From Eleginops maclovinus (taxonomy: Eukaryota; Chordata; Actinopteri; Perciformes; Eleginopidae), in NCBI RefSeq assembly GCF_036324505.1, contig NC_086360.1, positions 18,716,261-18,780,260 of the forward strand: DNA of 64,000 nucleotides. Direction: 5' to 3'. Under the pieces are notes generated by a model. That model did not search any database. It was not told the origin of the DNA and saw only the letters and a list, made by a program, of their open reading frames with translations. Within the stretch, counting starts at the first letter, position 1; every line of letters begins with the position of its first letter. Below are positions 1 to 13,405 of this stretch, one piece after another. Made by a program: the position numbers and the translations under genes.

Positions 1-272
1 AGGTTTCAGACAACAGCGTTTCTGTTCTCACTAAAAGCCCTTTGCCCTGGGAATGTGTGGGATATATTTAAATTGGCAGAAATGAATGGAAGAATGGGTA
101 CTTGGTCTTGCCTCGTGATTAATGATTAGTAGCTTCATAACAACGTTATACCAGACACACAATACCTGGTTTGTTTTCACAGTTTGTGGTGGCAACTAGT
201 AGCTTATTGAGAACATCAAAAATAGAATTTGGAAATGAAGTGTCTTTATTTCGAAGTAAATATTAGACTTAC
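1..272 (-). other. angptl2: angptl2 intron (donor side), cut by the window edge
   Basis: This is the intron that follows the first coding exon. The donor GTAAGT is at 267-272 on the minus strand. No fibrinogen-like exon is visible before base 1. The open frame that continues from the exon into this stretch is intron read-through and ends at a stop near 196. Confidence 0.7.
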
Positions 273-1174
273 CAGAGGGCTTGTCAGTGGTGGACGGGCT
301 GTGTGTGCCAGTGGGCATTGTTGGAAGAACCGGTTGAGATTTTTGGTCACTCTGGATCTCGTTGCTGATTGGTTTGGTGCTTCTTGGTGCAACAGGTGGC
401 TGATAAGGCTTGTTTAGAGGTGGTGATGGTTGAGGTGGCTGAGGCCGTGGCTGGGGCTGGGGGACGGGCACATGACGAGGGGGAGGGCGACTCTGGCACT
501 GCTCCTCCAACAGGGCAATAAGAGTTGATTGGTTGTTGGCCAAAGAAGCCAAATGTTGGTACTTGTGCTCAAGATCTTTGTATCGACTGGTGAGCTGTGT
601 CATCTCAGAGGTTTGGTTCAGGATCTTGTTCTCCATCTGAGCCAACTCAAGAGCATTGTCTCTCTTCCTGATGATCTCATGGAGCAGCTGCATGTACAGC
701 TGAGTGACTCTGGAGTTCATGTTTCGGCTCTCCTTCCTAAGAAGCTTTACCTCATTGACAATACCTCCGTCCACCTCAACCAATTGCTGCAGGGTCTCGA
801 TTTGCCTCTTCTGTTTCTGTAGCTCCACATTCAGCAGCTCTAACTCCTGTTTGTTGACTCGATTCTCCAACATGGCCTCCGGCTCCTTGGAGTTGACACA
901 GATGGCGCCGGTCACTTTTTGCTGAGGTACAATGAAAGTGTAGGAGCACTTGTCCTGTGGCAGCTCAACTGGAGCCCGCTTGCTCCTTCCAGCATACAGA
1001 AACTCTCTCTCTAAATCATCCTCACTACTCTGAAACTCTTGGGTTTTCCCCCCGCCATTCTTAGTGTCCGACGGACTTCCCTGAATTTCCTGGGCACCAC
1101 AAGCTAGTCCATAAACAAGAAGGAGCCCCAGCAGGACCATTGAAGGGGGCTCCATGGGTCCAACTCACCAAAAC
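273..1174 (-). CDS. angptl2: angptl2, first coding exon (5' part of an angiopoietin-like 2 gene)
   Basis: Coding runs 1155 to 273 (294 codons plus one base); 1156-1174 is 5' UTR. The exon sits between an acceptor (CTCCTTAG, ending after 1174) and a donor (G|GTAAGT, before 273), so it ends in phase 1. The protein starts with a hydrophobic signal peptide (residues about 5-21). Next come a basic AGRSKRA stretch, the conserved CSYTFIVPQQ and GAICVNSKEPE motifs, and a coiled coil (about 95-215) containing VNEVKLLRKESRNMNSRVTQ. A proline-rich linker leads to LPTMPTG and TDKPSG. The SKEPE and LPTMPT segments match ANGPTL2 better than ANGPTL1. ANGPTL2 is a secreted oligomeric ligand whose C-terminal fibrinogen-like domain would be encoded left of base 1. 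Teleosts can carry two copies (2a and 2b), and I cannot tell which this is. The upstream non-coding exon was not found. Confidence 0.93.
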
Positions 1175-4100
1175 CTAAGGAGAATGTGGAAAACATGGTT
1201 GGATTGTTACAGAAAAAAAATGTTGTTGCTTGTTTGCAATCAGAACACTGTATGAACATAGCTTTTCAAAAAAATGTTTCCGTTATTAGAATTTAAAGCC
1301 TTCGGGTTTTGGCTGCATGCTCATTTTAACAGGGCATCAATGGGGTCCTTCACAGCAAGGCTGATTGGGACCAGAAGAAGGCTGCCCATCAGGTTTCACT
1401 GGTCCTATACTTCATTACCTGTCAGGAGCTGACAGGCACAGAAGCCCTAAACATACACACCTCAACCTAGACAGGGCTGGAGGTCATTATGTTCCAAAAA
1501 TATGGGCTACCGAAAAAGATCTGAAAGAGAAATGCTCACTTGCTGAGCGCTCCAGTGACTGCTATGACTTTCCATGACAGGAAACACGTTATTTCATGTG
1601 TAATATATAAATCAACCTCATGCTTGCTACACCGTAAGCATCACTTCTGGCATAAAACATACACTGCTGTTTTCCCCATGGCCTTAAAGTGTAATTCATT
1701 GAATACATCTGGTCTTCATTTTGGATTGTTTAAATCAGTTTTCCACTATCAAGAGTATACAGTACATGTTGTTTGAAAGTTACTAATCACCCCACTGCTC
1801 CTAAACAAAATATTTCTTCTGTCCAATGATGTGCTGATCTCTTCAGTCAGTTAGATTGCTGTTAGGGGGGAATGTGTTTAGCTTAGTTTGTTGGCTCCGA
1901 TTTTCTTTGGGCAAATGCCACTGCTTGTCGTTGACATACAGAAATGCTCCTATCTGCTCCCTTCTGCAGGCCTGGACATCTTTGCTTATGGAAAATGTGA
2001 GAGACTACTAGACGATGCTATTCGTGGAACTGTTTTCTAAATATTGATCCTGTTGCATCAGGCTTGTCGGTAGCCTTTTCCAAAAGAGGGAACATTTTTT
2101 TTGTTTAGACCCTGAAAGGCAATCCTATTTAATCTATCCCCTTTGAAAATGGGTTTTTCTGTTTAACCGGTACTAAGAGACCAATATCTTACCTTAACCA
2201 TCTAGCAAGCTGCAGAATCTAAATAGGGATGTTACATCATTATCCTTATCTGTCACAGTATTCTGATCAAAGATTTGTCTCTCAAGTGATGTAACCTACA
2301 TAGCTCAAAGTTAATGAGTATGAGATACTTAACGTTTACCCACAGAATGCAAAGTGTAGACATTTTTATTAGAAAAATAAGTGCAGGGAGTTTTTTGTAG
2401 ATGATGTGGTGTTATTACGGGATGCCACTGAGTGCCGAGGAGAATGTAACTCCTGTGTAAGGATAACAAGTCCTTGAACTCCTGGGGCACCTTAATTGAA
2501 AGCTGCTGCATATTGGATTACAGAGGGGTCTGGTGGAACACCTCCCCAGAGTCAGAAGGGGCCTGTCTAATATTCAGTCATATTGACTTGGTTTTGAAGA
2601 CCCATGTCAGGAGTGCCAGTCTTAAACATTTGTTATGGCCTATCTCAGTGTGAAAGATAATCTGCCATATAATCATCAGCACAAATTTGGTAAGAGAGCA
2701 CAAATGTTTTTGTCTTGTTAATCCGGGCGTGCTGCCAGCCCATTAGGTTGGACACATGGAGAAGAGAAATGCAGCGCTCTCCAAGAACATGAACCTTGGC
2801 TCAGTCGACCCTTTTGACTTTATCTGTCTAGAGCAGAATGTGTAAACACTTTACCTTACCGGGAAAAAAACTTGCTTTTGTCTTTTTGATATTGTAGTTT
2901 ACCTAACCAAATAAAATCACCTTCAGTACAGAACAGCATTCAGTCCCATTCTCCCATAAAAGTAGTCCTCAGTTGGACGATACGTGGTACAGTATTAATT
3001 AGAAAATAAAATCAGATTCTGTTTTGAATTTACCATTTAACTTTCTTAGTAGGTCTTTAACACTGATCATTGTAACAAAGCCCAGCTTAGTAAATACTGA
3101 TAGCTTCAGAAATTGTCCTGTCCTAAATAGTTTTTGCACTATGCGGAGAGATCAATTGTCATTTAAATGATCTTCAAGACCTCAAGAAATCCCTAATAAT
3201 AGCTCACAAGTAAGCCCATACAAAGATAAAAGAGCAGTCCAGAGCCTGTCCCTTGTAATGTGCTGATGACTGTATTTGGCTAGTGGCTCCTGCGGTTTCT
3301 CCCCCTGGAACATGAGCTCTGTCTCTGAGAAATGCCGTGTGATTTGCCCCTGCTGCGGAAGAGTCCCATGTTGGACGTCGTTAGCACGGAATCTCCCGCT
3401 CTAGGCTTCACTACACTTCAAAGCTGAGGGGAAAATGTCAGGGGTTTGTGGTGAAATGTGTGTTTATATGCAGGTGAACAAATGAGGCATGTGCGTGTCT
3501 GCATTTTCCGATAATGTGTTTTTCAAAAAACAACAGTCACTGAGCTCAGTATCCCAGGGACCTGAGAGAGTCCCATCTGCCCCGGCAGACAGCCTGTTAT
3601 TAACTCATCCCCAGACTGCCACAGGGAACAACAGACAGTCTCCTCCTCCTTTTTCACTGCTAACAGCCCCCACAGCTCATCATTGTGCTAACATCAGTTC
3701 ATTTTAACAAGCTGCCATTGACTGGCAAATGGCTGCAATGATTAACTGGTGTTGAGAAGTTTCACATATGTTCACTCTCCCGGGCCCGAAGACAAATGAG
3801 AGTAGTGTGCAGTGAAAAACCACTCTGTGTGATTTGATTGGCAGCCACTATTGGTTGATTTCTTCAAGTCTGCTTCACACCAAAATGTTTTGGTTTTACT
3901 GTCTTCAGGTGGTCAGTCTGTGTTTACACGACTCCTCCTCCTCCTCCTGGATTTTACTCTCTGTTAAATCATGTGCGATAGGCGAGTGCAGCGCGTAGGT
4001 CAGTGTGTCTCTGACCAGCACTTTTTGGTCATGCTCAGCACATATTAATTAGAAGGTGGGCAGCCTCGCTCAGACTGGCTGATGTCTCTCACCCCAGCCC

Positions 4101-6222
4101 CTCTCATTTCAGCGTGAGCATGGCATTCCTCACATTCTTCGTCACCTCATTAGAGTGAGCTGCCATACACACATGGTGTGGTGGCAGACGGAGAGCTAGA
4201 CCCTCTACACTCAGGACCATTACTCCCCTTATCCCCTCCGTACCTGTAAGACATACATCAACTGACCCAATTCATTCCCAGTGTCATACTTTGTGTGTGA
4301 ATAACTCATAATCACTTCATCATCCACATCAGGGAATCACAATTCAACCACACAGCACCTGATTTGTCAGTTGCCGAAAAGCATCGGACACTTTACTCTG
4401 CATGGTCAAATTAGCCGAAACATCACCGAGGACTGGCAGTCTCCGGTATGACACCCAATATGTGTTGGATCAGAGTCAAATCCAATTTGCTCATGGTAAT
4501 CTGCACTATTACATTACCTTGAGGGTGATTTCATTCTTTCCTCAAGCATGTAATCCTTGTAAGCGTGTAACATGACATTTTGAGCATGATTAAGCTCAAC
4601 TACCACCACATCAGTTAGGTAATGGATAGTATTTGTTTTGATTCTCCGTGGAATAGAAGAGTTTATATTTTTGTTCAAATTTTTGGTTTTGTTCTGTGTC
4701 TCACACTGTTTGGTGCCTTCTTCCATACCTCACTTGTGGTCTTAGTCAGACAGGGGAGGCAGGGGGTCTCTGGGATTGTTTCGATAAGTTCCAGCATTGT
4801 ACCTCAAAGCCCCCTTATCCAAACACTACCCTGGCAACAGAAACAAAGACGGGATTCAGCTGCCTGCTTCCCTGTCCTCCTGAGCCCAGGGGAACATCCT
4901 GAAGCTGCAGACTGCTTGAAATGGTTATTCTGGGTTTTTTTAAGAAGTGAATGGGGATACTTCTAGATACATCTCCATATCAGCATGCACCATACAAAGC
5001 TCCTGCATCCTCTAAACACCCTCTTCATTACCAAAGCATTTATAGTACCCCTTTAGGATCCTGTGTTTTGACAAGCCTTGAGTGTTTTTTCAGTAGCGAA
5101 GAAGCACTTAGCCCAGAGAGCCCGCTCTCCAGCATCCCCCTGCGCTGAGTTAACCCCCCCTCCACAAAGTCCATCAGTAGGTCATCAGAAAGTAGAATTA
5201 CCCCTTGGCATCAAGCAGTGACTCAGATAACAGATGCTGCATGCAACTGCTGAATTTAAGATCAAACAAAATCATTATGCAGAGTTCAGCAGCTTGAGAG
5301 TGAACAGTCAGAGTCTGACTTCAATCAATTTAACAGAATGATTGCTTCATCATTGTGTTACAAATTTCACCAAGCTCATTGATTCTGATCTCACTTACAA
5401 CAACAAGAAAGGTCATTCTTTTGACTTGTTACACACAATTTATCAATGCAGTAATAAAAGTAGTGTCTGATTTAATGCAATTAACATGTCTCTGTTTAAG
5501 CAATAAATACAATTACTGTATAAATAATTCAAAGGTTGCACATTGCTCACGAGATAACTGTAGAGTATGGATGGGGCTCCCTCAGTTGCCTTGCCCTCCT
5601 GGCAGCGTTGATTGAAGTTTCTCCTGGTAGAAAGTCATCCCTAGTGTGAAAGCAACCTGCGTCCTCCTCTCTTCCTTTTTGCACTCTGCCTGTGTAGTTA
5701 CTCACTCTCCGTCACCTCTGTCCATTCCAGCCGTGGAGGGAAGTGGTGTTGTAAAGTGTATTATTAAAACACCGGCATTAGCTCAACTTGCCAGGAACCC
5801 TTCAGCAAACATTGAGCAGATTGTTCCAAAATCCACTTGAAAAAGTTGGAGCACTTTCAAGAGACAACTTTAGTTGGCTGGTGGAAGTAGTTTCCTGATA
5901 AATGGTGAGAGTCCAGGGCAGGTTGTGTACTGCCTGTGGCCCGTTAGGAGAAGACTGTCACTTTCCTGTGGGCTGAATCCATCACTTCTGCCTCACGGCT
6001 CTCTCTCAACTGCACCTCTCTCTCCCACTCCCTCTCCCTCCGTGGTGCTTTTAAATGATGAAAAATCTTCTTGCAGTGTTTCACCAGGCAGACAAATTGA
6101 GCTCAGAGCCTCCCCCTCTCCCTTAAAAATGAACACATTCTTGTTTAAAGCAACAGCCTCCTTTCTTCACCCCTCCTCCTCCCCATGGCACAACAGAGAT
6201 CCACAAGCATGCACAACACCAG

Positions 6223-6223
<1 letters not shown>

Positions 6224-6278
<55 letters not shown>
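6224..6278. repeat. (AC)n microsatellite
   Basis: Uninterrupted AC dinucleotide run of about 27 units between AGCC and TACTCAG. The runs of Thr-His and Val-Cys in frames across it are repeat artefacts. Confidence 0.98.
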
Positions 6279-6280
<2 letters not shown>

Positions 6281-9200
6281 CTCAGATTTCCAACCCCCTG
6301 CCCCCTGGTCGCTGGTTTTACCACTACCACTATTTCTGGCTTGGGGCAGCGTGGCTCTTGTGGTGGTGGACTGCCGCGTTGTTACACTGATCAGATCTTA
6401 ATTGGCCATGAATGAAAGCTTCCCCCAAGAGATATGGGAAGCGGCTGACAGATAGGAAGCAGATCCAAGTGGTTTGACCTACTCTGGGCGTGTGACTGCT
6501 GTCCTTGGTTTATAGCCTGGAGGTGAGAAATCTGAAACGGGCTGGACATGTGTACAAAGCAGCACACTTGAACGAAAAAAAGGGGATAACTACGTAATGA
6601 CTTAGAGAGCAGAGCCGTGCTTACTTTTCCACGTATTGGTAGACAAAAGGATATGAAACACGTTGTCATGTCTGAATATGGACAGTCCTGCCAATGTTCA
6701 ATACATTTCTCATGCATAAACCTGGATTTGGATACAGTTGCCTTGGCTGTCATTTGTTGTTTTTGTGATGTCTTCAATGGCATCTGAAGTTTATGACAAG
6801 CCAATAATGTTGTCATTTGGTTTCCTGTTTCTGCTAGGATAATTATAATGTTATGTTTTCTGTTCAGTACACATACAGTAGAAGCTTTGGAGTAGTATTT
6901 TCCTAAGAGCCTCTTTTACACTTTCCTAGCAGCTACTGAGATGATTTCCTAATCTGATATTAACTACTTTGTCAGCTATTGAAATGTTTATTGTCCGAAA
7001 CCCAGATGGGCAACCATAATCATCAGTTATTGTGTTGTTTATGCCCCTGAGCTGCTTCAGTGTTTTATTGTAGCTTTGTGTTGAATAAAATGTCTATGTT
7101 TGTCAGTGGAGTGTGTTTAACAATGCATTAGATATGTGATTCTCCCCTTTGGAGTATAAACTTTAAATGTATTACAGATGGTGACTAACTTGTATGTGTG
7201 CCAACTACAAACTCTGAAAGTGTTTTGATGCATATCAAATAGGATATTAAGGGGTTAGGGTTATTAAAACCATTAAAAATGGTGTGTCAAAGCAAAATGA
7301 ATACAAATAAGGGCAGAACATTGTGCATTAATCAATAGATTAAACCAGTTATTATGAATTTATTCTTCACAACCCCTTTCTACCATGTGTGCAACCATTC
7401 AAGTTCTCCCTCTTATGGTTTAGTGTACGATCAGCGTTTTCCATGGTGTTGTTTTAAATTTCCATTTACCATTCCCTCTAAGCCTATAGATTTATATACT
7501 AGCCTCAGTGCATCCCTGAAATCGGGCTGTTGTACAGTTTGCATTCATGTGTTTTCTATCAAGGAATGTCATAAAACAGGCAAACTGCAGCTTTGGGGCA
7601 ATGTTCCCATGCACTATTAACCAAATGTTGTAAGACTGGAAAAGCTATTTGCAATAGGTAGCATTTAAGCGTTGTGAAGTCAGATGCTGTAACATCCTTG
7701 GGGCATCATTTAGTAGCAAGTTGAGAAAAATGTAAACCTCAAAGATGCAACCATTTTAAGTGGAAGCAACAGCTTAGTGTTATTTTGAAGAATAAACTAT
7801 TTATGGAAGGACTATCCTTAGCAATGATGAGTCTCTTCCTCCTCATCAGAGGTGAAGATGGTCCTTCCTTGTGTATATTACATAACGGATTACATCACTT
7901 TTAGATTCATGTATAATTTCTATGATTGATCATGTGTGGTGCAGTGTTTAAAGGCAGATGGCCATTGATTTCTTCCACAGTAGATTCAGTTTCTAAATGA
8001 ATGGAAGCATTTAAATGTTTCCCCCGATGACACAGTGAAAATGTACAACTGGCTTTATGAGACAAAGTTCCTGGCTGAAGATGTTGGACTAGCAGGAGGA
8101 AGACAAATTCATTTCCTATCGTCCAACATTGAGCCAGAAGGACCAGTCACACGTGATTCAACTTTGGCTTTCATGCGTCACAAGCTAAATTGAACTGGTA
8201 CTATTCAATTGTTTACTCATCTTCTTTCTTTCCTTCTACTAAATGACAACTGCAGCTGAGTTTGCGGTTAACTGGTGAATGGTGGTCTGACTCAGCGGCT
8301 GGGAAGCTGAGCTGCTTTTCAATGTTGAGTGAATCATTGGATCTCTTCCAAAACCCAATGTTGGTTGGTGCAGTGATTAGTTTTCTTTCCATCTCTAATC
8401 CTCGGCAGGTGGAGGAACACCGGATCATAAAAATGTCAGGGGGAAAATGTTAGTCCCATATTGAAATAGTAACCAATCAATGCATTTTAAAGCTGCGAGG
8501 AACACATGGGAGAGGATCATGGAAAGTGGCTTCACGTTGGAAATGTTTCACAGATGGGCTTCAATGGTAGTGAATGAATGAGCATGTTGAGAAAGTTCTC
8601 TGGTTGCTCGCAGGTCATCTGGGATTAGCAGGAGGAAAGCTTCTGTTATGAGTACAATTTGTGACCATTAAAATAAAAAAATGTAGAGCTTAAGATGGCA
8701 TAACAGATTATTAATGTTGTGATTTCTTTTTCTCTTTCCTTGCTGTTATCCATTAAATGGTGAAACTGGCCAATTTGCCAAGTACAGAAAGGTTTAAAAG
8801 AAAAGTAATATTCAACAGAAATTAAAGTCACGCACAGGCAACAACTGCCAAAATACTGAATTGTATTTTGTGTTTCCCAAGATTTACTTGCATGGAAGTT
8901 TAAACAAAACAGGGACATGCAGATATGAGGGAGTGAAGAAACAGCAGTGACCCTGTAGCAATTTTGATATGGAAAACACAGCTTTGTTCGATCAGTCCAG
9001 CATTTTAGATTTGTATTCAAATGTTTTGAATATAAAACTATAAAAAAGCAGTGTAACCTGCAACTTATCAACTGTCCTGATGTCCATGTTGTTCATTATA
9101 TCCTTGGGTGGTTGAAAACATACTTGCCATACTAGAATATAAATAATATTTAGAAGAAAACAAATGTTATGTAAGAAAGTAAGAGCAATTCAGAATGACA

Positions 9201-11744
9201 GAGTTACATTATGTAGAATTTATCCAGTGAGCTCAAGTGGATATAGACAATATTCTACAATCAACAACTCCAGTGACCCCTGTTTTGTTTCACTACTAAT
9301 GGAAAGATTTTAAGTAAGCCTGATTCTTAAAACTTTGAAATCTGCAATAGTTTGCATGGACTTTTTTAGTTTAGAAAACCCAAATAAAGAAGAGTTGCTG
9401 AGTGCAATATACTCAAATTGAAATGTTCTTACCACTGTTAAAGACTAAGCATATGTGTAGGAGGTGGGTAGAGATAAAATGATAGATACATTAATTCATA
9501 AAACATTATTAATTACTTATTTAGGTAAAATCCTTAAATTATGAATAACTGTAAAAAAAACGTACTAGCTAGCTTTATTCACAAAAGTGTAAGATGATGC
9601 ACATTGATTGTTTTTATTGGTAAGTTACCTAATGTGCTTTGTTCACTGATTGGCCATCCTTGTCAGAAGGCGCAACGTTTCTGAATTAAACTAAGAGACA
9701 TGAATGCAGTTGGTTGCTTCCTATCTTGGTTTACATTGCTATAAACATGGTTATACATGCCAAACAACACAGCTCCTATTGGTCCATAGTTCGAAACAAC
9801 ATTAATGTTCACCCTTTTATAGAATATCTTCCATAATATTCAGTGTGTCCATGTTATAATTTGTATGACTGGGACACATGTAATGAGGTTGTGTTTTTCT
9901 CAGTGTATTTACCCAATATGAGTGGCTTGCTGTGTGAGGCCACCATAGTGAGCTTTGTTTAAACATGGGTCTGTACAAGGCCAGCATGTGTTCCTGTCTG
10001 CCAGCCATGATGGATGGTTTTCTGGTGACCTGTATCGACCTTGTCACCCCCCGCTCTACTGTTGCTTCATGTTTGTTGTGCATTTTTGATCGACAAGCCT
10101 ATTACAACTGTGAAATCAGTTTAGTAAATTGTTGATGTAATAGGCCTTTTTTTTCTTCCCATGTTTATACTCTGTAGCTAGATAACGGATTGCATATTTA
10201 TGTAAGTTATTTATCAAAATACGAATATTAATGTTTTCCTCTGTGATGTTGCATGGAAAACATTTGCTTAATTATTCCAAGGCCTTGCTGAGTAGGACTC
10301 TATGTGCCTGGTGGCTGGACCTACAAGGATCGTTCTGTTGGGAGGAAAATGTTCAGTTTTATGATCCGAGTGGAAAGAATGGGACTGGCTCAGGATTGTG
10401 TCAAGCTCACTCCAACTGATTCAGAACGAGACCAGTAAATATGGAACGTGTGAGAATTCAGAGGGACAGGATTTCATTCAGACTTCATTAGTCGGATGTT
10501 GAAAGCATGGGCAGCCTGTGTGGCCCTGTCTGCAATTCACTCAACATAACTCAGGCTGGATTTTAACAATATGTCACTAACAATACTGAAGCTGCAAATA
10601 CCATTAGTAGAGCTGGCCACATATGCAGAAAGTGACCAACTTGTGCTTGGGTTAAATACAGGTGTACTTTATTTCAAAGCCGTTTTCTCAACAAGCATTA
10701 AACCTTTACAAAGCTTTGTGTCTCATATATTCAGTTTAACATCATGCCTTGCAGCGTGGAACACAAAAATCAGGGTTACATTACCTGTTGATGATAACGA
10801 GGGCTTAAGATTCAACGTATGATTCCAGACATGTTTTAAACAAGGTCCGTCTTTACATCATTTGGAAAGAATCCAAATGAACAAAGTAGGTAAAGGCTTT
10901 TCAACAGGTGTTGTGATTTTGGGATCCATGGGAGCAGTACAGAACAACAAATAAAGAGCTTTGCCAACTAAGAGCAACTTGAAAATATAATGATGTGTTA
11001 CCTTATGTACTGCTGAAAGGCAATGGCAGTTGGTCTATATGGGTAGTATATCTGAGGGAATTCCAAGGGAGCAGTCTAATGGCCTGTCATAGAAACTGAG
11101 TTGTAATATAGGAGAGCCCCAAAGTTTTCATGGTAAACACACATAGTTCTATCATCAGGGGAGGTTGTCACTCGTAGGCTTTAGGTTTCAGAAAGGTCAA
11201 CTCTCAGGGAGGTTTATGGCTGTATGGAGTATGTCAGCTGAATATTTGACCTACTTTCACAGCTCAATGAGTGTTGCATTTGCAAATAAGAATTCCCTAC
11301 AAATTGCTAGAAAAATACAGTATATTACACGTTCAATATAAACACTGTATGATTCGCAGTTGTAAAATGCATTCATTTAAGTCTTCATCTTCAAGTAATA
11401 CTTGGAGAAAATCATGAATTTTGGTTCCCAGTTATTTTAAGGTCATCCCACATGTTAATTTGACAGGTTTGTTACAGAGCAGCAGTGATCACTCTTTAAT
11501 TGTCATCTTCTTGGCTCTGACAAATCTAATTGGACATTTATTTGGCAACAGTATCTTTTTTTTTGTACAAGCCAGGTATGGAATAAACCCAAGTTAACAC
11601 AGGAATAAAGCTTATTTCTCTTTATTTGAAGCTGCTGGACTGCAGAAAACAGCATTCTGTAGCTGTGTATTTAGGTTAAGGTCTGATAGTTTTAATGACT
11701 GCTGTCTGGGGGAAAGGACGGTCTTGGGAATGAATGGAACAGCA

Positions 11745-11814
11745 CCCTGGCTCAAGATAGACCGTAGCTCATTTCTCTAACGTTTATGGTATAACTGATG
11801 GCAGCAGTGACACC
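11745..11814. repeat. Degenerate dispersed repeat, copy 1
   Basis: About 70 bases starting CCCTGGCTCAAGATAGACC and ending in ATAACTGATGGCAGCAGTGA plus CACC. They align over their length with 18477-18548, also on the plus strand, at roughly three quarters identity by eye. The family is not one I recognise, and the true ends may extend further. Confidence 0.55.
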
Positions 11815-12611
11815 CCCAAACCCCCAACTCGGCCTGACATAAAACACTGTTCGAATTTTGCTTGACATAAGTAGCATTTGAATTATGTGGAAGAAATCAT
11901 CAATAGCTGTAAAAGTTGAAAGGTGTTTATGGAGACATCCCAAACTGAGAAATGTAAATGCAAAAATTCTCATCATAGACTGTTTATTTATTCCTTATAC
12001 AGAGTCTTGGGCTTGTCAGAGAAGTTGATGTTTGATCATTTCCTGGTCAGGAAACTGCTAAAATAATACCTCTTTTATGCCAAGGACTCATGTTTGAGTG
12101 TTAAGGACCATTTAGAAAATCCTGTACTTGCTGTTGTGCAGTGACCACATTTTGCAATACAGTATGACTTTTGTCATTTGTGAAGTTTACATGTGGGCAT
12201 ATAAAAGTGTAACCACCACGTAAGCGTACGTAGTATGTCTTAACTTCGCCCTCAGGAGTCAAAGAAGCGGAATTGAAAACCAATGTGTCTTGACAAACCC
12301 TTGGTTTGCCTATATGTTGGACTGACAGAGAAACTGCTATTGAACCTAACCCAACTGATTGACAATATTGCTGTGTCAGGGCCAGACGTAGATACTGGGT
12401 TAAACAAAGGTCAAACAGTATTTCATATGGTTGTTTGTTCTTTTGCCAGCCAACAATTACTTGTCCTTTGTCAACCCTTTTTCACTAAGCATCTGGCATT
12501 TTTCAAGGTAGGCTACTGGAATGCACCTAATATCTAGTCTGACCCTGATCTTGAGTTTGGTCCTTGTGGTTTGTAGGACAAAAAAACAACACATTTCTTT
12601 GTTTGGAAAGT

Positions 12612-12619
12612 GTTAGGAC
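12612..12619. repeat. hAT target-site duplication, left copy
   Basis: The 8-mer GTTAGGAC directly precedes the left terminal inverted repeat. It recurs at 16972-16979 directly after the right one. Eight bases is the diagnostic duplication length for hAT transposons. Confidence 0.88.
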
Positions 12620-12928
12620 TAGGGCTGTCACTTTACGTCCGAGAATCGATTGTACAGTCGATTGGACCGACCAACACACGTTTCGAAAACGAAAAGAGGG
12701 AATCGATTTTTACCAAATAACTTATTTTTTAACGAATTGAACAAATAAAAAATATTTTATTTCATTATGATTATTATTAACATAACTCACAAACAAGCAG
12801 AAAAGAAAAGAATTCCGAAAGTGCAGTAGGCATTGCGAGGGCTAAAAAGTAAATTCCCACCAATTTTACGCACCGGAAACAGCCTGATAGTGTCAATCGG
12901 CTGCGGCGGCTTAGTGTTTTGCCAAAAA

Positions 12929-13131
12929 ATGGAGGGCAACGGCGATCAACCTGCGTGACATGAGAGACGAGTGATAACCCCTAATCACATGAGGAGTTCG
13001 ATATGGAAGCACTTCGGATTTTGGGCAGAAGGCAAAACTATGGAGAAGGACAAAGTGGTATGCAAACTGTGCAATCGTGAGTTCCCATATCACAGCAGCA
13101 CTACAACTATGAGGAGGCATATGCAGACTCA
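12929..13131 (+). pseudogene. hAT transposase first exon: BED zinc finger, broken
   Basis: The frame beginning ATGGAGGGC at 12929 meets an in-frame TGA at 12956-12958. It then stays open through a BED-type zinc finger, where SSIWKHFGFW is followed by VVCKLCN and TTTMRRHMQTQ, giving the C-x2-C...H-x4-H pattern. A donor-like GTATGT follows at 13132, consistent with the split coding region of ZBED-like hAT transposases. No later exon with the catalytic or dimerisation domain is present, so this cannot make an active transposase. Confidence 0.75.
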
Positions 13132-13365
13132 GTATGTTCTAGTCCACTGTCTGTTGTGGGGAATGTAACGATCCTGCGTGTTGGCATTTTCAACATATTT
13201 TTATGTTAGCTAGTCCTCAAGTGAATTTTAAGTTTTAGTTCAAACTATTTAACAATCGCCTGCCTATGCGAAATGTGTTTCATATTTATAATGATAACCA
13301 CAGCCAGAAGCCTGCAGTAATGTTTTTTCGTCATTGATGTTATGGCATTCCGTTCTGCTTATTGT

Positions 13366-13376
13366 TTTTCGAGAAT
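13366..13376. repeat. Rex3 target-site duplication, left copy
   Basis: TTTTCGAGAAT, repeated exactly at 16751-16761. It marks the 3' end of the minus-strand retrotransposon, and the element's GGATGGATGG-type tail abuts it. Confidence 0.85.
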
Positions 13377-13405
13377 CCATCCATCCATCTTCTCCCGCTT
13401 TTCCG

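Larger units (their letters stand above)
1175..12611. other. Gene-free stretch right of angptl2
   Basis: I find no coding exon on either strand here. The open frames are short, unrelated to families I know, and lack paired splice sites with continuing domains. The stretch should contain the angptl2 promoter and non-coding first exon, because that gene reads leftwards, but I could not place them. It contains an (AC)n microsatellite at 6224-6278, a short (CTC)n run near 3940, one copy of a degenerate dispersed repeat near 11745, and GC-balanced islands at about 3530-3780 and 4010-4200 that may be regulatory. In mammals ANGPTL2 lies inside an intron of RALGPS1. I saw no RALGPS1 RasGEF or PH exon here. 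Confidence 0.55.

Noticed and set aside
5874..6401. Plus-strand frame of 175 codons with a Thr-His repeat.
   Set aside because: It is stretched open by the (AC)n microsatellite, with no other protein-like feature.
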